From Diplolepis rosae (Eukaryota > Arthropoda > Insecta > Hymenoptera > Diplolepididae): a stretch of 64,000 nt of DNA. The stretch is from positions 1,054,001 to 1,118,000 of the forward strand of contig JAPYXD010000704.1 of the NCBI GenBank assembly GCA_030998225.1. The letters run 5' to 3'. Shown one piece after another: positions 38,201 through 53,225 of this stretch. A model generated the notes under the pieces. It had not been told where the DNA came from and ran no database searches. It saw only the letters and a list, made by a program, of their open reading frames with translations. How positions within the stretch are numbered: position 1 is the stretch's first letter; each line of letters begins with the position of its first letter. The position numbers were made by a program, and so were the translations under genes.

Positions 38201-40447
38201 CTCCGAAAATAACCATATCGATTATTGGGCTCCAACCCTTAACATCGAAATGCACCCCTACATGGCCATGTAGAGACGACTTTGACTAAAATTCATCTTT
38301 TTTAAAAATTTATTTTCTAGGAAGACTCTATGATTTTTGGGCTCTCCAAAAATACCCATATCGATTATTGGTCTCCAACCCTTAACACCGAAATGCACCC
38401 CTACATGGCCATGTAGAGACGACTTTGACTAAAATTCATCTTTTTGCAAAATTTATGGTCTGGAAAGACTCTATGATTTTTGGGCTCTCCGAAAATACCC
38501 ATATCGATTATTGGGCTACAACCCTTAACACCGAAATGCACCCCTACATGGCCATGTAGACACGACTTTGACTAAAATTCATCTTTTTGCAAACTTTATG
38601 GTCTAGTAGGACTGTATGATTTTTGGGCTCTTCAAATATGTCCATATCGATTTTTGGGCTCCAACCCTTAACACCGAAATGCACCCCTACATGGCCATGT
38701 AGAGACGACTTTGACTAAAATTCATCTTTTTGCAAAATTTATGGTCTGGAAAGACTCTATGATTTTTGGGCTCTCCGAAAATACCCATATCGATTATTGG
38801 GCTACAACCCTTAACACCGAAATGCACCCCTACATGGCCATGTAGACACGACTTTGACTAAAATTCATCTTTTTGCAAACTTTATGGTCTAGTAGGACTC
38901 TATGATTTTTGGGCTCTTCAAATATGTCTATACACATTTTCGGGCTCCAACCCTTAACACCGAAATGCACCCCTACATGGCCATGTAGAGACGACTATCA
39001 CTAAAATTCATCTTTTTTAAAACATTATGGTACAGGAAGACTCTATGATTTTTGGGCTCTTCAAATATGTCCATATGGATTTTTGGGCTCCAACCCTTAA
39101 CCACGAAATGCACCCCTACATGGCCATGTAGAGACGACTTTGACTAAAATTCATCTTTTTTAAAAATTTATTTTCTAGGAAGACTCTATGATTTTTGGGC
39201 TCTCCAAAAATACCCATATCGATTATTGGTCTCCAACCCTTAACACCGAAATGCACCTCTACATGGCCATGTAGAGACGACTTTGACTAAAATTCATCTT
39301 TTTGCAAACTTTATGGTCTGGAAAGACTCTATGATTTTTGGGCTCTCCGAAAATACCCATATCGATTATTGGGCTACAACCCTTAACACCGAAATGCACC
39401 CCTACATGGCCATGTAGACACGACTTTGACTAAAATTCATCTTTTTGCAAACTTTATGGTCTAGTAGGACTGTATGATTTTTGGGCTCTTCAAATATGTC
39501 CATATCGATTTTTGGGCTCCAACCCTTAACACCGAAATGCACCCCTACATGGCCATGTAGAGACGACTTTGACTAAAATTCATCTTTTTGCAAACTTTAT
39601 GGTCTAGTAGGACTCTGTGATTTTTGGGCTCTCCGAAAATACCCATATCGATTTTTGGGATCCAACCGTTATCACCGAAATGCACCCCTACATGGCCATG
39701 TAGAGACGACTTTGACTAAAATTCATCTTTTTTAAAACATTATAGTCTAGCAGGACTCTATGATTTTTGGGCTCTCCGAAAATACCCATATCGATTATTG
39801 GGCTACAACCCTTAACACCGAAATGCACCCCTACATGGCCATGTAGACACGACTTTGACTAAAATTCATCTTTTTGCAAACTTTATGGTCTAGTAGGACT
39901 GTATGAATTTTGGGCTCTTCAAATATGTCCATATCGATTTTTGGGCTCCAACCCTTAACCACGAAATGCACCCCTACATGGCCATGTAGAGACGACTATC
40001 ACTAAAATTCATCTTTTTTAAAACATTATGGTACAGGAAGACTCTATGATTTTTGGGCTCTTCAAATATGTCCATATGGATTTTTGGGCTCCAACCCTTA
40101 ACCACGAAATGCACCCCTACATGGCCATGTAGAGACGACTTTGACTAAAATTCATCTTTTTTAAAAATTTATTTTCTAGGAAGACTCTATGATTTTTGGG
40201 CTCTCCAAAAATACCCATATCGATTATTTGTCTCCAACCCTTAACACCGAAATGCACCTCTACATGGCCATGTAGAGACGACTTTGACTAAAATTCATCT
40301 TTTTGCAAAATTTATGGTCTGGAAAGACTCTATGATTTTTGGGCTCTCCGAAAATACCCATATCGATTATTGGGCTACAACCCTTAACACCGAAATGCAC
40401 CCCTACATGGCCATGTAGACACGACTTTGACTAAAATTCATCTTTTT
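29155..40447 (+). repeat. HOR block 11, about 79 monomers without an internal cassette
   Basis: The block is 11293 bp (79 x 143 minus 4) and contains one cassette, at its start. GGATCC copies at 29938, 31939 and 33941 are 2001 and 2002 bp apart (14 monomers), then 36798, 37513 and 39658 follow at about 20, 5 and 15 monomers. Order is therefore still present but follows a different module from the left third of the window. Confidence 0.78.
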
Positions 40448-40506
40448 CTCTATACTTTATCTCTATATTTTACTTTTTCTCTATATTTTTCTTTTTTCTC
40501 TATACA
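40448..40506 (+). repeat. G-free cassette, copy 12 (59-base form)
   Basis: One T shorter in the last T run, like copies 4 and 7. It stands alone between two long stretches without cassettes. Confidence 0.92.
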
Positions 40507-43500
40507 CATTTTCGGGCTCCAACCCTTAACACCGAAATGCACCCCTACATGGCCATGTAGAGACGACTTTGACTAAAATTCATCTTTTTGCAAAATTTAT
40601 GGTCTGGAAAGACTCTATGATTTTTGGGCTCTCCGAAAATACCCATATCGATTATTGGGCTACAACCCTTAACTTCGATATGCACCCCTACATGGCCATG
40701 TAGACACGACTTTGACTAAAATTCATCTTTTTGCAAACTTTATGGTCTAGTAGGACTGTATGATTTTTGGGCTCTTCAAATATGTCCATATCGATTTTTG
40801 GGCTCCAACCCTTAACACCGAAATGCACCCCTACATGGCCATGTAGAGACGACTTTGACTAAAATTCATCTTTTTGCAAACTTTATCGTCTAGTAGGACT
40901 CTGTGATTTTTGGGCTCTCCAAAAATACACATATCGATTAATCGGATACAACCGTTATCACCGAAATGCACCTCTACATGGCCATGTAGAGACGACTCTC
41001 ACGAAAATTCATCTTTTTGCAAACTTTATGGTCTGGAAAGACTCTATGATTTTTGGGCTCTCCGAAAATACCCATATCGATTATTGGGCTACAACCCTTA
41101 ATACCGAAATGCACCCCTACATGGCCATGTAGACACGACTTTGACTAAAATTCATCTTTTTGCAAACTTTATGGTCTAGTAGGACTCTATGATTTTTGGG
41201 CTCTTCAAATATGTCTATACACATTTTCGGGCTCCAACCCTTAACATCGAAATGCACCCCTACATGGCCATGTAGACACGACTTTGACTAAAATTCATCT
41301 TTTTGCAAACTTTATGGTCTAGTAGGACTCTGTGATTTTTGGGCTCTTCAAATATGTCCATATCGATTTTTGGGCTCCAACCCTTAACACCGAAATGCAC
41401 CCCTACATGGCCATGTAGAGACGACTTTGACTAAAATTCATCTTTTTGCAAAATTTATGGTCTGGAAAGACTCTATGATTTTTGGGCTCTCCGAAAATAC
41501 CCATATCGATTTTTGGGCTCCAACCCTTAACACCGAAATGCACCCCTACATGGCCATGTAGACACGACTTTGACTAAAATTCATCTTTTTGAAAAATTTA
41601 TGGTCTAGCAGGACTGTATGATTTTTGGGCTCTTCAAATATGTCCATATGGATTTTTGGGCTCCAACCCTTAACCACGAAATGCACCCCTACATGGCCAT
41701 GTAGAGACGACTTTGACTAAAATTCATCTTTTTGCAAACTTTATGGTATAGTAGGACTCTGTGATTTTTGGGCTCTCCGAAAATACCCATATCGATTTTT
41801 GGGATCCAACCGTTATCACCGAAATGCACCCCTACATGGCCATGTAGAGACGACTTTGACTAAAATTCATCTTTTTTAAAACTTTATATTCTAGGAAGAC
41901 TCTATGATTTTTGGGCTCTCCGAAAATACCCATACCGATTTTTGGGCTACAACCCTTAACACCGAAATGCACCCATACATGGCCATGTAGACACGACTTT
42001 GACTAAAATTCATCTTTTTGCAAACTTTATGGTCTAGTAGGACTGTATGATTTTTGGGCTCTTCAAATATGTCCATATCGATTTTTGGGCTCCAACCCTT
42101 AACAACGAAATGCACCCCTACATGGCCATGTAGAGACGACTTTGACTCAAATTCATCTTTTTGCAAAAATTATGGTCTGAGAAGAATCTATGATTTTTGG
42201 GCTCTCCGAAAATACCCATATCGATTATTGGGCTCCAACCCTTAACACCGAAATGCACCCCTACATGGCCATGTAGAGACGACTATCACTAAAATTCATC
42301 TTTTTTAAAACATTATGGTACAGGAAGACTCTATGATTTTTGGGCTCTTCAAATATGTCCATATGGATTTTTGGGCTCCAACCCTTAACCACGAAATGCA
42401 CCCCTACATGGCCATGTAGAGACGACTTTGACTAAAATTCATCTTTTTGCAAACTTTATGGTCTGGAAAGACTCTATGATTTTTGGGCTCTCCGAAAATA
42501 CCCATATCGATTATTGGGCTCCAACCCTTAACATCGAAATGCACCCCTACATGGCCATGTAGAGACGACTTTGACTAAAATTCATCTTTTTTAAAAATTT
42601 ATTTTCTAGGAAGACTCTATGATTTTTGGGCTCTCCAAAAATACCCATATCGATTATTGGTCTCCAACCCTTAACACCGAAATGCACCTCTACATGGCCA
42701 TGTAGAGACGACTTTGACTAAAATTCATCTTTTTGCAAACTTTATGGTCTGGAAAGACTCTATGATTTTTGGGCTCTCCGAAAATACCCATATTGATTTT
42801 TGGGCTCCAACCCTTAACCACGAAATGCACCCCTACATGGCCATGTAGACACGACTTTGACTAAAATTCATCTTTTTGCAAACTTTATGGTCTAGTAGGA
42901 CTGTATGATTTTTGGGCTCTTCAAATATGTCCATATCGATTTTTGGGCTCCAACCCTTAACACCGAAATGCACCCCTACATGGCCATGTAGAGACGACTT
43001 TGACTAAAATTCATCTTTTTGCAAAATTTATGGTCTGGAAAGACTCTATGATTTTTGGGCTCTCCGAAAATACCCATATCGATTATTGGGCTACAACCCT
43101 TAACACCGAAATGCACCCCTACATGGCCATGTAGACACGACTTTGACTAAAATTCATCTTTTTGCAAACTTTATGGTCTAGTAGGACTCTATGATTTTTG
43201 GGCTCTTCAAATATGTCTATACACATTTTCGGGCTCCAACCCTTAACACCGAAATGCACCCCTACATGGCCATGTAGAGACGACTATCACTAAAATTCAT
43301 CTTTTTTAAAACATTATGGTACAGGAAGACTCTATGATTTTTGGGCTCTTCAAATATGTCCATATGGATTTTTGGGCTCCAACCCTTAACCACGAAATGC
43401 ACCCCTACATGGCCATGTAGAGACGACTTTGACTAAAATTCATCTTTTTGCAAACTTTATGGTCTGGGAAGACTCTATGATTTTTGGGCTCTCCGAAAAT

Positions 43501-46500
43501 ACCCATATCGATTATTGGGCTCCAACCCTTAACACCGAAATGCACCCCTACATGGCCATGTAGAGACGACTTTGACTAAAATTCATCTTTTTTAAAAATT
43601 TATTTTCTAGGAAGACTCTATGATTTTTGGGCTCTCCAAAAATACCCATATCGATTATTGGTCTCCAACCCTTAACACCGAAATGCACCTCTACATGGCC
43701 ATGTAGAGACGACTTTGACTAAAATTCATCTTTTTGCAAACTTTATGGTCTGGAAAGACTCTATGATTTTTGGGCTCTCCGAAAATACCCATATCGATTA
43801 TTGGGCTACAACCCTTAACACCGAAATGCACCCCTACATGGCCATGTAGACACGACTTTGACTAAAATTCATCTTTTTGCAAACTTTATGGTCTAGTAGG
43901 ACTGTATGATTTTTGGGCTCTTCAAATATGTCTATACCGATTTTTGGGCTCCAACCCTTAACACCGAAATGCACCCCTACATGTCCATGTAGACACGACT
44001 TTGACTAAAATTCATCTTTTTGCAAACTTTATGGTCTAGTAGGACTGTATGATTTTTGGGCTCTTAAAATATGTATATACAAATTTTTGGGCTCCAAACC
44101 TTAACACCGAAATGCACCCCTACATGGCCATGTAGAGACGACTTTGACTAAAATTCATCTTTTTGCAAAATTTATGATCTGCAAAGACTCTATGATTTTT
44201 GGGCTCTCCAAAAATACCCATATCGATTATTGGGCTCCAACCCTTAACACCGAAATGCACCCCTACATGGCCATGTAGAGACGACTATCACTAAAATTCA
44301 TCTTTTTTAAAACATTATGGTACAGGAAGACTCTATGATTTTTGGGCTCTTCAAATATGTCCATATGGATTTTTGGGCTCCAACCCTTAACCACGAAATG
44401 CACCCCTACATGGCCATGTAGAGACGACTTTGACTAAAATTCATCTTTTTGCAAACTTTATGGTCTAGAAAGACTCTATGATTTTTGGGCTCTCCGAAAA
44501 TAACCATATCGATTATTGGGCTCCAACCCTTAACATCGAAATGCACCCCTACATGGCCATGTAGAGACGACTTTGACTAAAATTCATCTTTTTTAAAAAT
44601 TTATTTTCTAGGAAGACTATGATTTTTGGGCTCTCCAAAAATACCCATATCGATTATTGGTCTCCAACCCTTAACACCGAAATGCACCTCTACATGGCCA
44701 TGTAGAGACGACTTTGACTAAAATTCATCTTTTTGCAAACTTTATGGTCTGGAAAGACTCTATGATTTTTGGGCTCTCCGAAAATACCCATATCGATTAT
44801 TGGGCTACAACCCTTAATACCGAAATGCACCCCTACATGGCCATGTAGACACGACTTTGACCAAAAATTCATCTTTTTGCAAACTTTATGGTCTAGTAGG
44901 ACTGTATGATTTTTGGGCTCTTCAAATATGTCCATATCGATTTTTGGGCTCCAACCCTTAACACCGAAATGCACCCCTACATGGCCATGTAGAGACGACT
45001 TTGACTAAAATTCATCTTTTTGCAAAATTTATGGTCTGGAAAGACTCTATGATTTTTGGGCTCTCCGAAAATACCCATATCGATTATTGGGCTACAACCC
45101 TTAACACCGAAATGCACCCCTACATGGCCATGTAGACACGACTTTGACTAAAATTCATCTTTTTGCAAACTTTATGGTCTGGAAAGACTCTATGATTTTT
45201 GGGCTCTCCGAAAATACCCATATCGATTATTGGGCTCCAACCCTTAACATCGAAATGCACCCCTACATGGCCATGTAGACACGACTTTGACTAAAATTCA
45301 TCTTTTTGCAAACTTTATGGTCTAGCAGGACTGTATGATTTTTGGGCTCTTCAAATATGTCCATATTGATTTTTGGGCTCCAACCCTTAACACCGAAATG
45401 CACCCCTACATGGCCATGTAGAGACGACTTTGACTAAAATTCATCTTTTTGCAAAATTTATGGTCTGGGAAGACTCTATGATTTTTGGGCTCTCCGAAAA
45501 TACCCATATCGATTATTGGGCTCCAACCCTTAACACCGAAATGCACCCCTACATGGCCATGTAGACACGACTTTGACTAAAATTCATCTTTTTGCAAACT
45601 TTATGGTCTAGTAGGACTGTATGATTTTTGGGCTCTTCAAATATGTCCATATTGATTTTTGGGCTCCAACCCTTAACCACGAAATGCACCCCTACATGGC
45701 CATGTAGACACGACTTTGACTAAAATTCATCTTTTTGCAAACTTTATGGTCTAGCAGGACTGTATGATTTTTGGGCTCTTCAAATATGTCCATATTGATT
45801 TTTGGGCTCCAAACCTTAACACCGAAATGCACCCCTACATGGCCATGTAGAGACGACTTTGACTAAAATTCATCTTTTTGAAAAATTTTTGTTCTGGAAA
45901 GACTCTTTGATTTTTGGCCTCTCCGAAAATACCCATATCGATTTTTGGGCTCCAACCCTTAACACCGAAATGCACCCCTACATGGCCATGTAGAGACGAC
46001 TATCACTAAAATTCATCTTTTTTAAAACATTATGGTACAGGAAGACTCTATGATTTTTGGGCTCTTCAAATATGTCCATATGGATTTTTGGGCTCCAACC
46101 CTTAACCACGAAATGCACCCCTACATGGCCATGTAGAGACGACTTTGACTAAAATTCATCTTTTTGCAAACTTTATGGTCTAGTAGGACTCTATGATTTT
46201 TGGGCTCTCCGAAAATACCCATATCGATTATTGGGCTCCAACCCTTAACATCGAAATGCACCCCTACATGGCCATGTAGAGACGACTTTGACTAAAATTC
46301 ATCTTTTTTAAAAATTTATTTTCTAGGAAGACTATGATTTTTGGGCTCTCCAAAAATACCCATATCGATTATTGGTCTCCAACCCTTAACACCGAAATGC
46401 ACCTCTACATGGCCATGTAGAGACGACTTCGACTAAAATTCATCTTTTTGCAAAATTTATGGTCTGGAAAGACTCTATGATTTTTGGGCTCTCCGAAAAT

Positions 46501-49500
46501 ACCCATATCGATTATTGGGCTACAACCCTTAACACCGAAATGCACCCCTACATGGCCATGTAGACACGACTTTGACTAAAATTCATCTTTTTGCAAACTT
46601 TATGGTCTAGTAGGACTGTATGAATTTTGGGCTCTTCAAATATGTCCATATTGATTTTTGGGCTCCAACCCTTAACCACGAAATGCACCCCTACATGGCC
46701 ATGTAGAGACGACTTTGACTAAAATTCATCTTTTTGCAAACTTTATGGTCTGGAAAGACTCTATGATTTTTGGGCTCTCCGAAAATACCCATATCGATTA
46801 CTGGGCTACATCCCTTAACACCGAAATGCACCCCTACATGGCCATGTAGACACGACTTTGACTAAAATTCATCTTTTTGCAAACTTTATGGTCTGGAAAG
46901 ACTCTATGATTTTTGGGCTCTCCGAAAATACCCATATCGATTATTGGGCTCCAACCCTTAACATCGAAATGCACCCCTACATGGCCATGTAGACACGACT
47001 TTGACTAAAATTCATCTTTTTGCAAACTTTATGGTCTAGTAGGACTGTATGATTTTTGGGCTCTTCAAATATGTCCATATTGATTTTTGGGCTCCAACCC
47101 TTAACACCGAAATGCACCCCTACATGGCCATGTAGAGACGACTTTGACTAAAATTCATCTTTTTGCAAACTTTATGGTCTGGAAAGACTCTATGATTTTT
47201 GGGCTCTCCGAAAATACCCATATCGATTATTGGGCTCCAACCCTTAACATCGAAATGCACCCCTACATGGCCATGTAGACACGACTTTGACTAAAATTCA
47301 TCTTTTTGCAAACTTTATGGTCTAGTAGGACTCTATGATTTTTGGGCTCTTCAAATATGTCTATACACATTTTCGGGTTCCAACCCTTAACACCGAAATG
47401 CACCCCTACATGGCCATGTAGACACGACTTTGACTAAAATTCATCTTTTTAAAACATTATGGTACAGGAAGACTCTATGATTTTTGGGCTCTTCAAATAT
47501 GTCCATATGGATTTTTGGGCTCCAACCCTTAACCACGAAATGCACCCCTACATGGCCATGTAGAGACGACTTTGACTAAAATTCATCTTTTTTAAAAATT
47601 TATTTTCTAGGAAGACTCTATGATTTTTGGGCTCTCCAAAAATACCCATATCGATTATTTGTCTCCAACCCTTAACACCGAAATGCACCTCTACATGGCC
47701 ATGTAGAGACGACTTTGACTAAAATTCATCTTTTTGCAAACTTTATGGTCTGGGAAGACTCTATGATTTTTGGGCTCTCCGAAAATACCCATATCGATTA
47801 TTGGGCTCCAACCCTTAACATCGAAATGCACCCCTACATGGCCATGTAGACACGACTTTGACTAAAATTCATCTTTTTGCAAACTTTATGGTCTAGTAGG
47901 ACTCTGTGATTTTTGGGCTCTCCGAAAATACCCATATCGATTTTTGGGATCCAACCGTTATCACCGAAATGCACCCCTACATGGCCATGTAGAGACGACT
48001 TTGACTAAAATTCATCTTTTTGCAAAATTTATGGTCTGGAAAGACTCTATGATTTTTGGGCTCTCCGAAAATACCCATATCGATTATTGGGCTACAACCC
48101 TTAACACCGAAATGCACCCCTACATGGCCATGTAGACACGACTTTGACTAAAATTCATCTTTTTGCAAACTTTATGGTCTAGTAGGACTGTATGATTTTT
48201 GGGCTCTTCAAATATGTCCATATTGATTTTTGGGCTCCAACCCTTAACACCGAAATGCACCCCTACATGGCCATGTAGAGACGACTTTGACTAAAATTCA
48301 TCTTTTTGCAAAATTTATGGTCTGGAAAGACTCTATGATTTTTGGGCTCTCCGAAAATACCCATATCGATTATTGGGCTACAACCCTTAATACCGAAATG
48401 CACCCCTACATGGCCATGTAGACACGACTTTGACTAAAATTCATCTTTTTGCAAACTTTATGGTCTAGTAGGACTCTATGATTTTTGGGCTCTTCAAATA
48501 TGTCTATACACATTTTCGGGCTCCAACCCTTAACACCGAAATGCACCCCTACATGGCCATGTAGACACGACTTTGACTAAAATTCATCTTTTTGCAAACT
48601 TTATGGTCTAGTAGGACTCTGTGATTTTTGGGCTCTCCTAAAATACCCATATCGATTTTTGGGATCCAACCGTTATCACCGAAATGCACCCCTACATGGC
48701 CATGTAGAGACGACTTTGACTAAAATTCATCTTTTTGCAAACTTTATGGTCTGGAAAGACTCTATGATTTTTGGGCTCTCCGAAAATACCCATATCGATT
48801 ATTGGGCTACAACCCTTAACACCGAAATGCACCCCTACATGGCCATGTAGAGACAAATATCACTAAAATTCATCTTTTTTAAAACATTATGGTACAGGAA
48901 GACTCTATGATTTTTGGGCTCTTCAAATATGTCCATATGGATTTTTGGGCTCCAACCCTTAACCACGAAATGCACCCCTACATGGCCATGTAGAGACGAC
49001 TTTGACTAAAATTCATCTTTTTGCAAACTTTATGGTCTAGAAAGACTCTATGATTTTTGGGCTCTCCGAAAATAACCATATCGATTATTGGGCTCCAACC
49101 CTTAACATCGAAATGCACCCCTACATGGCCATGTAGAGACGACTTTGACTAAAATTCATCTTTTTGCAAACTTTATGGTCTAGCAGGACTGTATGATTTT
49201 TGGGCTCTTCAAATATGTCCATATTGATTTTTGGGCTCCAACCCTTAACACCGAAATGCACCCCTACATGGCCATGTAGACACGACTTTGACTAAAATTC
49301 ATCTTTTTGCAAACTTTATGGTCTAGTAGGACTGTATGATTTTTGGGCTCTTCAAATATGTCCATATCGATTTTTGGGCTCCAACCCTTAACACCGAAAT
49401 GCACCCCTACATGGCCATGTAGAGACGACTTTGACTAAAATTCATCTTTTTGCAAAATTTATGCTCTGGAAAGACTCTATGATTTTTGGGCTCTCCGAAA

Positions 49501-52500
49501 ATACCCATATCGATTTTTGGGCTCCAACCCTTAACCACGAAATGCACCCCTACATGGCCATGTAGAGACGACTTTCACTAAAATTCATCTTTTTTAAAAC
49601 ATTATAGTACAGGAAGACTCTATGATTTTTGGACTCTTCAAATATGTCCATATTGATTTTTGGGCTCCAACCCTTAACAACGAAATGCACCCCTACATGG
49701 ACATGTAGAGACGACTTTGACTAAAATTCATCTTTTTGCAAACTTTATGGTCTAGAAAGACTCTATGATTTTTGGGCTCTCCGAAAATAACCATATCGAT
49801 TATTGGGCTCCAACCCTTAACATCGAAATGCACCCCTACATGGCCATGTAGACACGACTTTGACTAAAATTCATCTTTTTTAAAAATTTGTTTTCGAGGA
49901 AGACTCTATGATTTTTGGGCTCTCCAAAAATACCCATATCGATTATTGGTCTCCAACCCTTAACACCGAAATTTACCTCTACATGGCCATGTAGAGACGA
50001 CTTTCACTAAAATTCATCTTTTTGCAAACTTTATGGTCTGGAAAGACTCTATGATTTTTTGCCTCTTCAAAAATTCCCATATTGATTTTGGGGCTACAAC
50101 CGTTAACACAGAAATGCACCCCTACATGGCCATGTAGACACGACTTTGACTAAAATTCATCTTTTTGCAAACTTTATGGTCTAGTAGGACTGTATGATTT
50201 TTGGGCTCTTCAAATATGTCCATATCGATTTTTGGGCTACAACCCTTAACACCGAAATGCACCCCTACATGGCCATGTAGACACGACTTTGACTAAAATT
50301 CATCTTTTTGCAAACTTTATGGTCTAGTAGGACTCTATGATTTTTGGGGACTTCAAATATGTCTATACCGATTTTCGGGCTCCAACCCTTAACACCGAAA
50401 TGCACCCCTACATGGCCATGTAGAGACGACTATCACTAAAATTCATCTTTTTTAAAACATTATGGTACAGGAAGACTCTATGATTTTTGGGCTCTTCAAA
50501 TATGTCCATATGGATTTTTGGGCTCCAACCCTTAACCACGAAATGCACCCCTACATGGCCATGTAGAGACGACTTTGACTAAAATTCATCTTTTTTAAAA
50601 ATTTATTTTCTAGGAAGACTCTATGATTTTTGGGCTCTCCAAAAATACCCATATCGATTATTTGTCTCCAACCCTTAACACCGAAATGCACCTCTACATG
50701 GCCATGTAGAGACGACTTTCACTAAAATTCATCTTTTTGCAGAATTTATGGTCTGGAAAGACTCTATGATTTTTGGGCTCTTCAAATATGTCCATATGGA
50801 TTTTTGGGCTCCAACCCTTAACCACGAAATGCACCCCTACATGGCCATGTAGAGACGACTTTGACTAAAATTCATCTTTTTTAAAAATTTATTTTCTAGG
50901 AAGACTCTATGATTTTTGGGCTCTCCGAAAATAACCATATCGATTTTTTGTCTCCAACCCTTAACACCGAAATTCACCCCTACATGGCCATGTAGACACG
51001 ACTTTGACTAAAATTCATCTTTTTTAAAACTTTATAGTCTAGCAGGACTGTATGATTTTTGGGCTCTTCAAATATGTCCATATTGATTTTTGGGCTCCAA
51101 CCCTTAACACCGAAATGCACCCCTACATGGCCATGTAGAGACGACTTTGACTAAAATTCATCTTTTTGCAAAATTTATGGTCTGGAAAGACTCTATGATT
51201 TTTGGGCTCTCCGAAAATACCCATATCGATTATTGGGCTCCAACCCTTAACACCGAAATGCACCCCTACATGGCCATGTAGACACGACTTTGACTAAAAT
51301 TCATCTTTTTGCAAACTTTATGGTCTAGTAGGACTCTGTGATTTTTGGGCTCTCCGAAAATACCCATATCGATTTTTGGGATCCAACCGTTATCACCGAA
51401 ATGCACCCCTACATGGCCATGTAGAGACGACTTTGACTAAAATTCATCTTTTTTAAAAATTTGTTTTCTAGTAAGACTCTATGATTTTTGGGCTCTCCGA
51501 AAATACCCATATCGATTATTGGGCTACAACCCTTAACATCGAAATGCACCCCTACATGGCCATGTAGACACGACTTTGACTAAAATTAATCTTTTTGCAA
51601 ACTTTATGGTCTAGTAGGACTGTATGATTTTTGCGCTCTTCAAATATGTCCATATTGATAATTGGGCTCCAAATCTTAACACCGAAATGCACCCCTACAT
51701 GGCCATGTAGAGACGACTTTGACTAAAATTCATCTTTTTGCAAAATTTATGGTCTGGAAAGACTCTATGATTTTTGGGCTCTCCGAAAATACCCATATCG
51801 ATTATTGGGCTCCAACCCTTAACACCGAAATGCACCCCTACATGGCCATGTAGAGACGACTATCACTAAAATTCATCTTTTTTAAAACATTATGGTACAG
51901 GAAGACTCTATGATTTTTGGGCTCTTCAAATATGTCCATATGGATTTTTGGGCTCCAACCCTTAACCACGAAATGCACCCCTACATGGCCATGTAGAGAC
52001 GACTTTGACTAAAATTCATCTTTTTGCAAACTTTATGGTCTAGCAAGACTCTATGATTTTTGGGGTCTCCGAAAATACCCATATCGATTATTGGGCTCCA
52101 ACCCTTAACATCGAAATGCACCCCTACATGGCCATGTAGAGACGACTTTGACTAAAATTCATCTTTTTAAAAATTTATTTTCTAGGAAGACTATGATTTT
52201 TGGGCTCTCCAAAAATACCCATATCGATTATTGGGCTCCAACCCTTAACCACGAAATGCACCCCTACATGGCCATGTAGAGACGACTTTGACTAAAATTC
52301 ATCTTTTTGCAAACTTTATGGTCTGGAAAGACTCTATGATTTTTGGGCTCTCCGAAAATACCCATATCGATTATTGGGCTACAACCCTTAACACCGAAAT
52401 GCACCCCTACATGGCCATGTAGACACGACTTTGACTAAAATTCATCTTTTTGCAAACTTTCTGTTCTAGTAGGACTCAATGATTTTTGGGCTCTTCAAAT

Positions 52501-53165
52501 ATGTCTATACAAATTTTCGGGCTCCAACCCTTAGCACCGAAATGCACCCCTACATGGCCATGTAGAGACGACTATCACTAAAATTCATCTTTTTAAAACA
52601 TTATGGTACAGGAAGACTCTATGATTTTTGGGCTCTTCAAATATGTTTATATGGATTTTTGGGCTCCAACCCTTAACCACGAAATGCACCCCTACATGGC
52701 CATGTAGAGACGACTTTGACTAAAATTCATCTTTTTGGAAAATTTATTTTCTAGGAAGACTCTATGATTTTTGGGCTCTCCAAAAATACCCATATCGATT
52801 ATTGGTCTCCAAACCTTAACACCGAAATGCACCTCTACATAGCCATGTAGACACGACTTTGACTAAAAATCATATTTTTGCAAAAATTATGGTCTGGAAA
52901 GACTCTATGATTTTTGGGCTCTCCGAAAATACCCATATCGATTATTGGGCTACAACCCTTAACACCGAAATGCACCCCTACATGGCCATGTAGACACGAC
53001 TTTGACTAAAATTCATCTTTTTGCAAACTTTATGGTCTAGTAGGACTCTATGATTTTTGGGCTCTCCGAGAATACCCATATCGATTACTGGGCTCCATCC
53101 CTTAACACCGAAATGCACCCCTACATGGCCATGTAGGCACGACTTTGACTAAAATTCATCTTTTT
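40448..53165 (+). repeat. HOR block 12, about 89 monomers without an internal cassette
   Basis: The block is 12718 bp (89 x 143 minus 9). A strongly diverged copy lies at about 40905-41010, with AAAAATACACATATCG, TAATCGGATACAACCG and GACTCTCACGAAAATTC. GGATCC copies at 47947 and 48662 repeat the 715-bp (5-monomer) spacing seen at 36798 and 37513. Confidence 0.78.
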
Positions 53166-53225
53166 CTCTATACTTTATCTCTATATTTTACTTTTTCTCT
53201 ATATTTTTCTTTTTTTCTCTATACA
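53166..53225 (+). repeat. G-free cassette, copy 13
   Basis: Full 60-base form followed by CGGGTTCC. It lies about 300 bp before the first monomers of the diverged right-hand domain. Confidence 0.92.
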
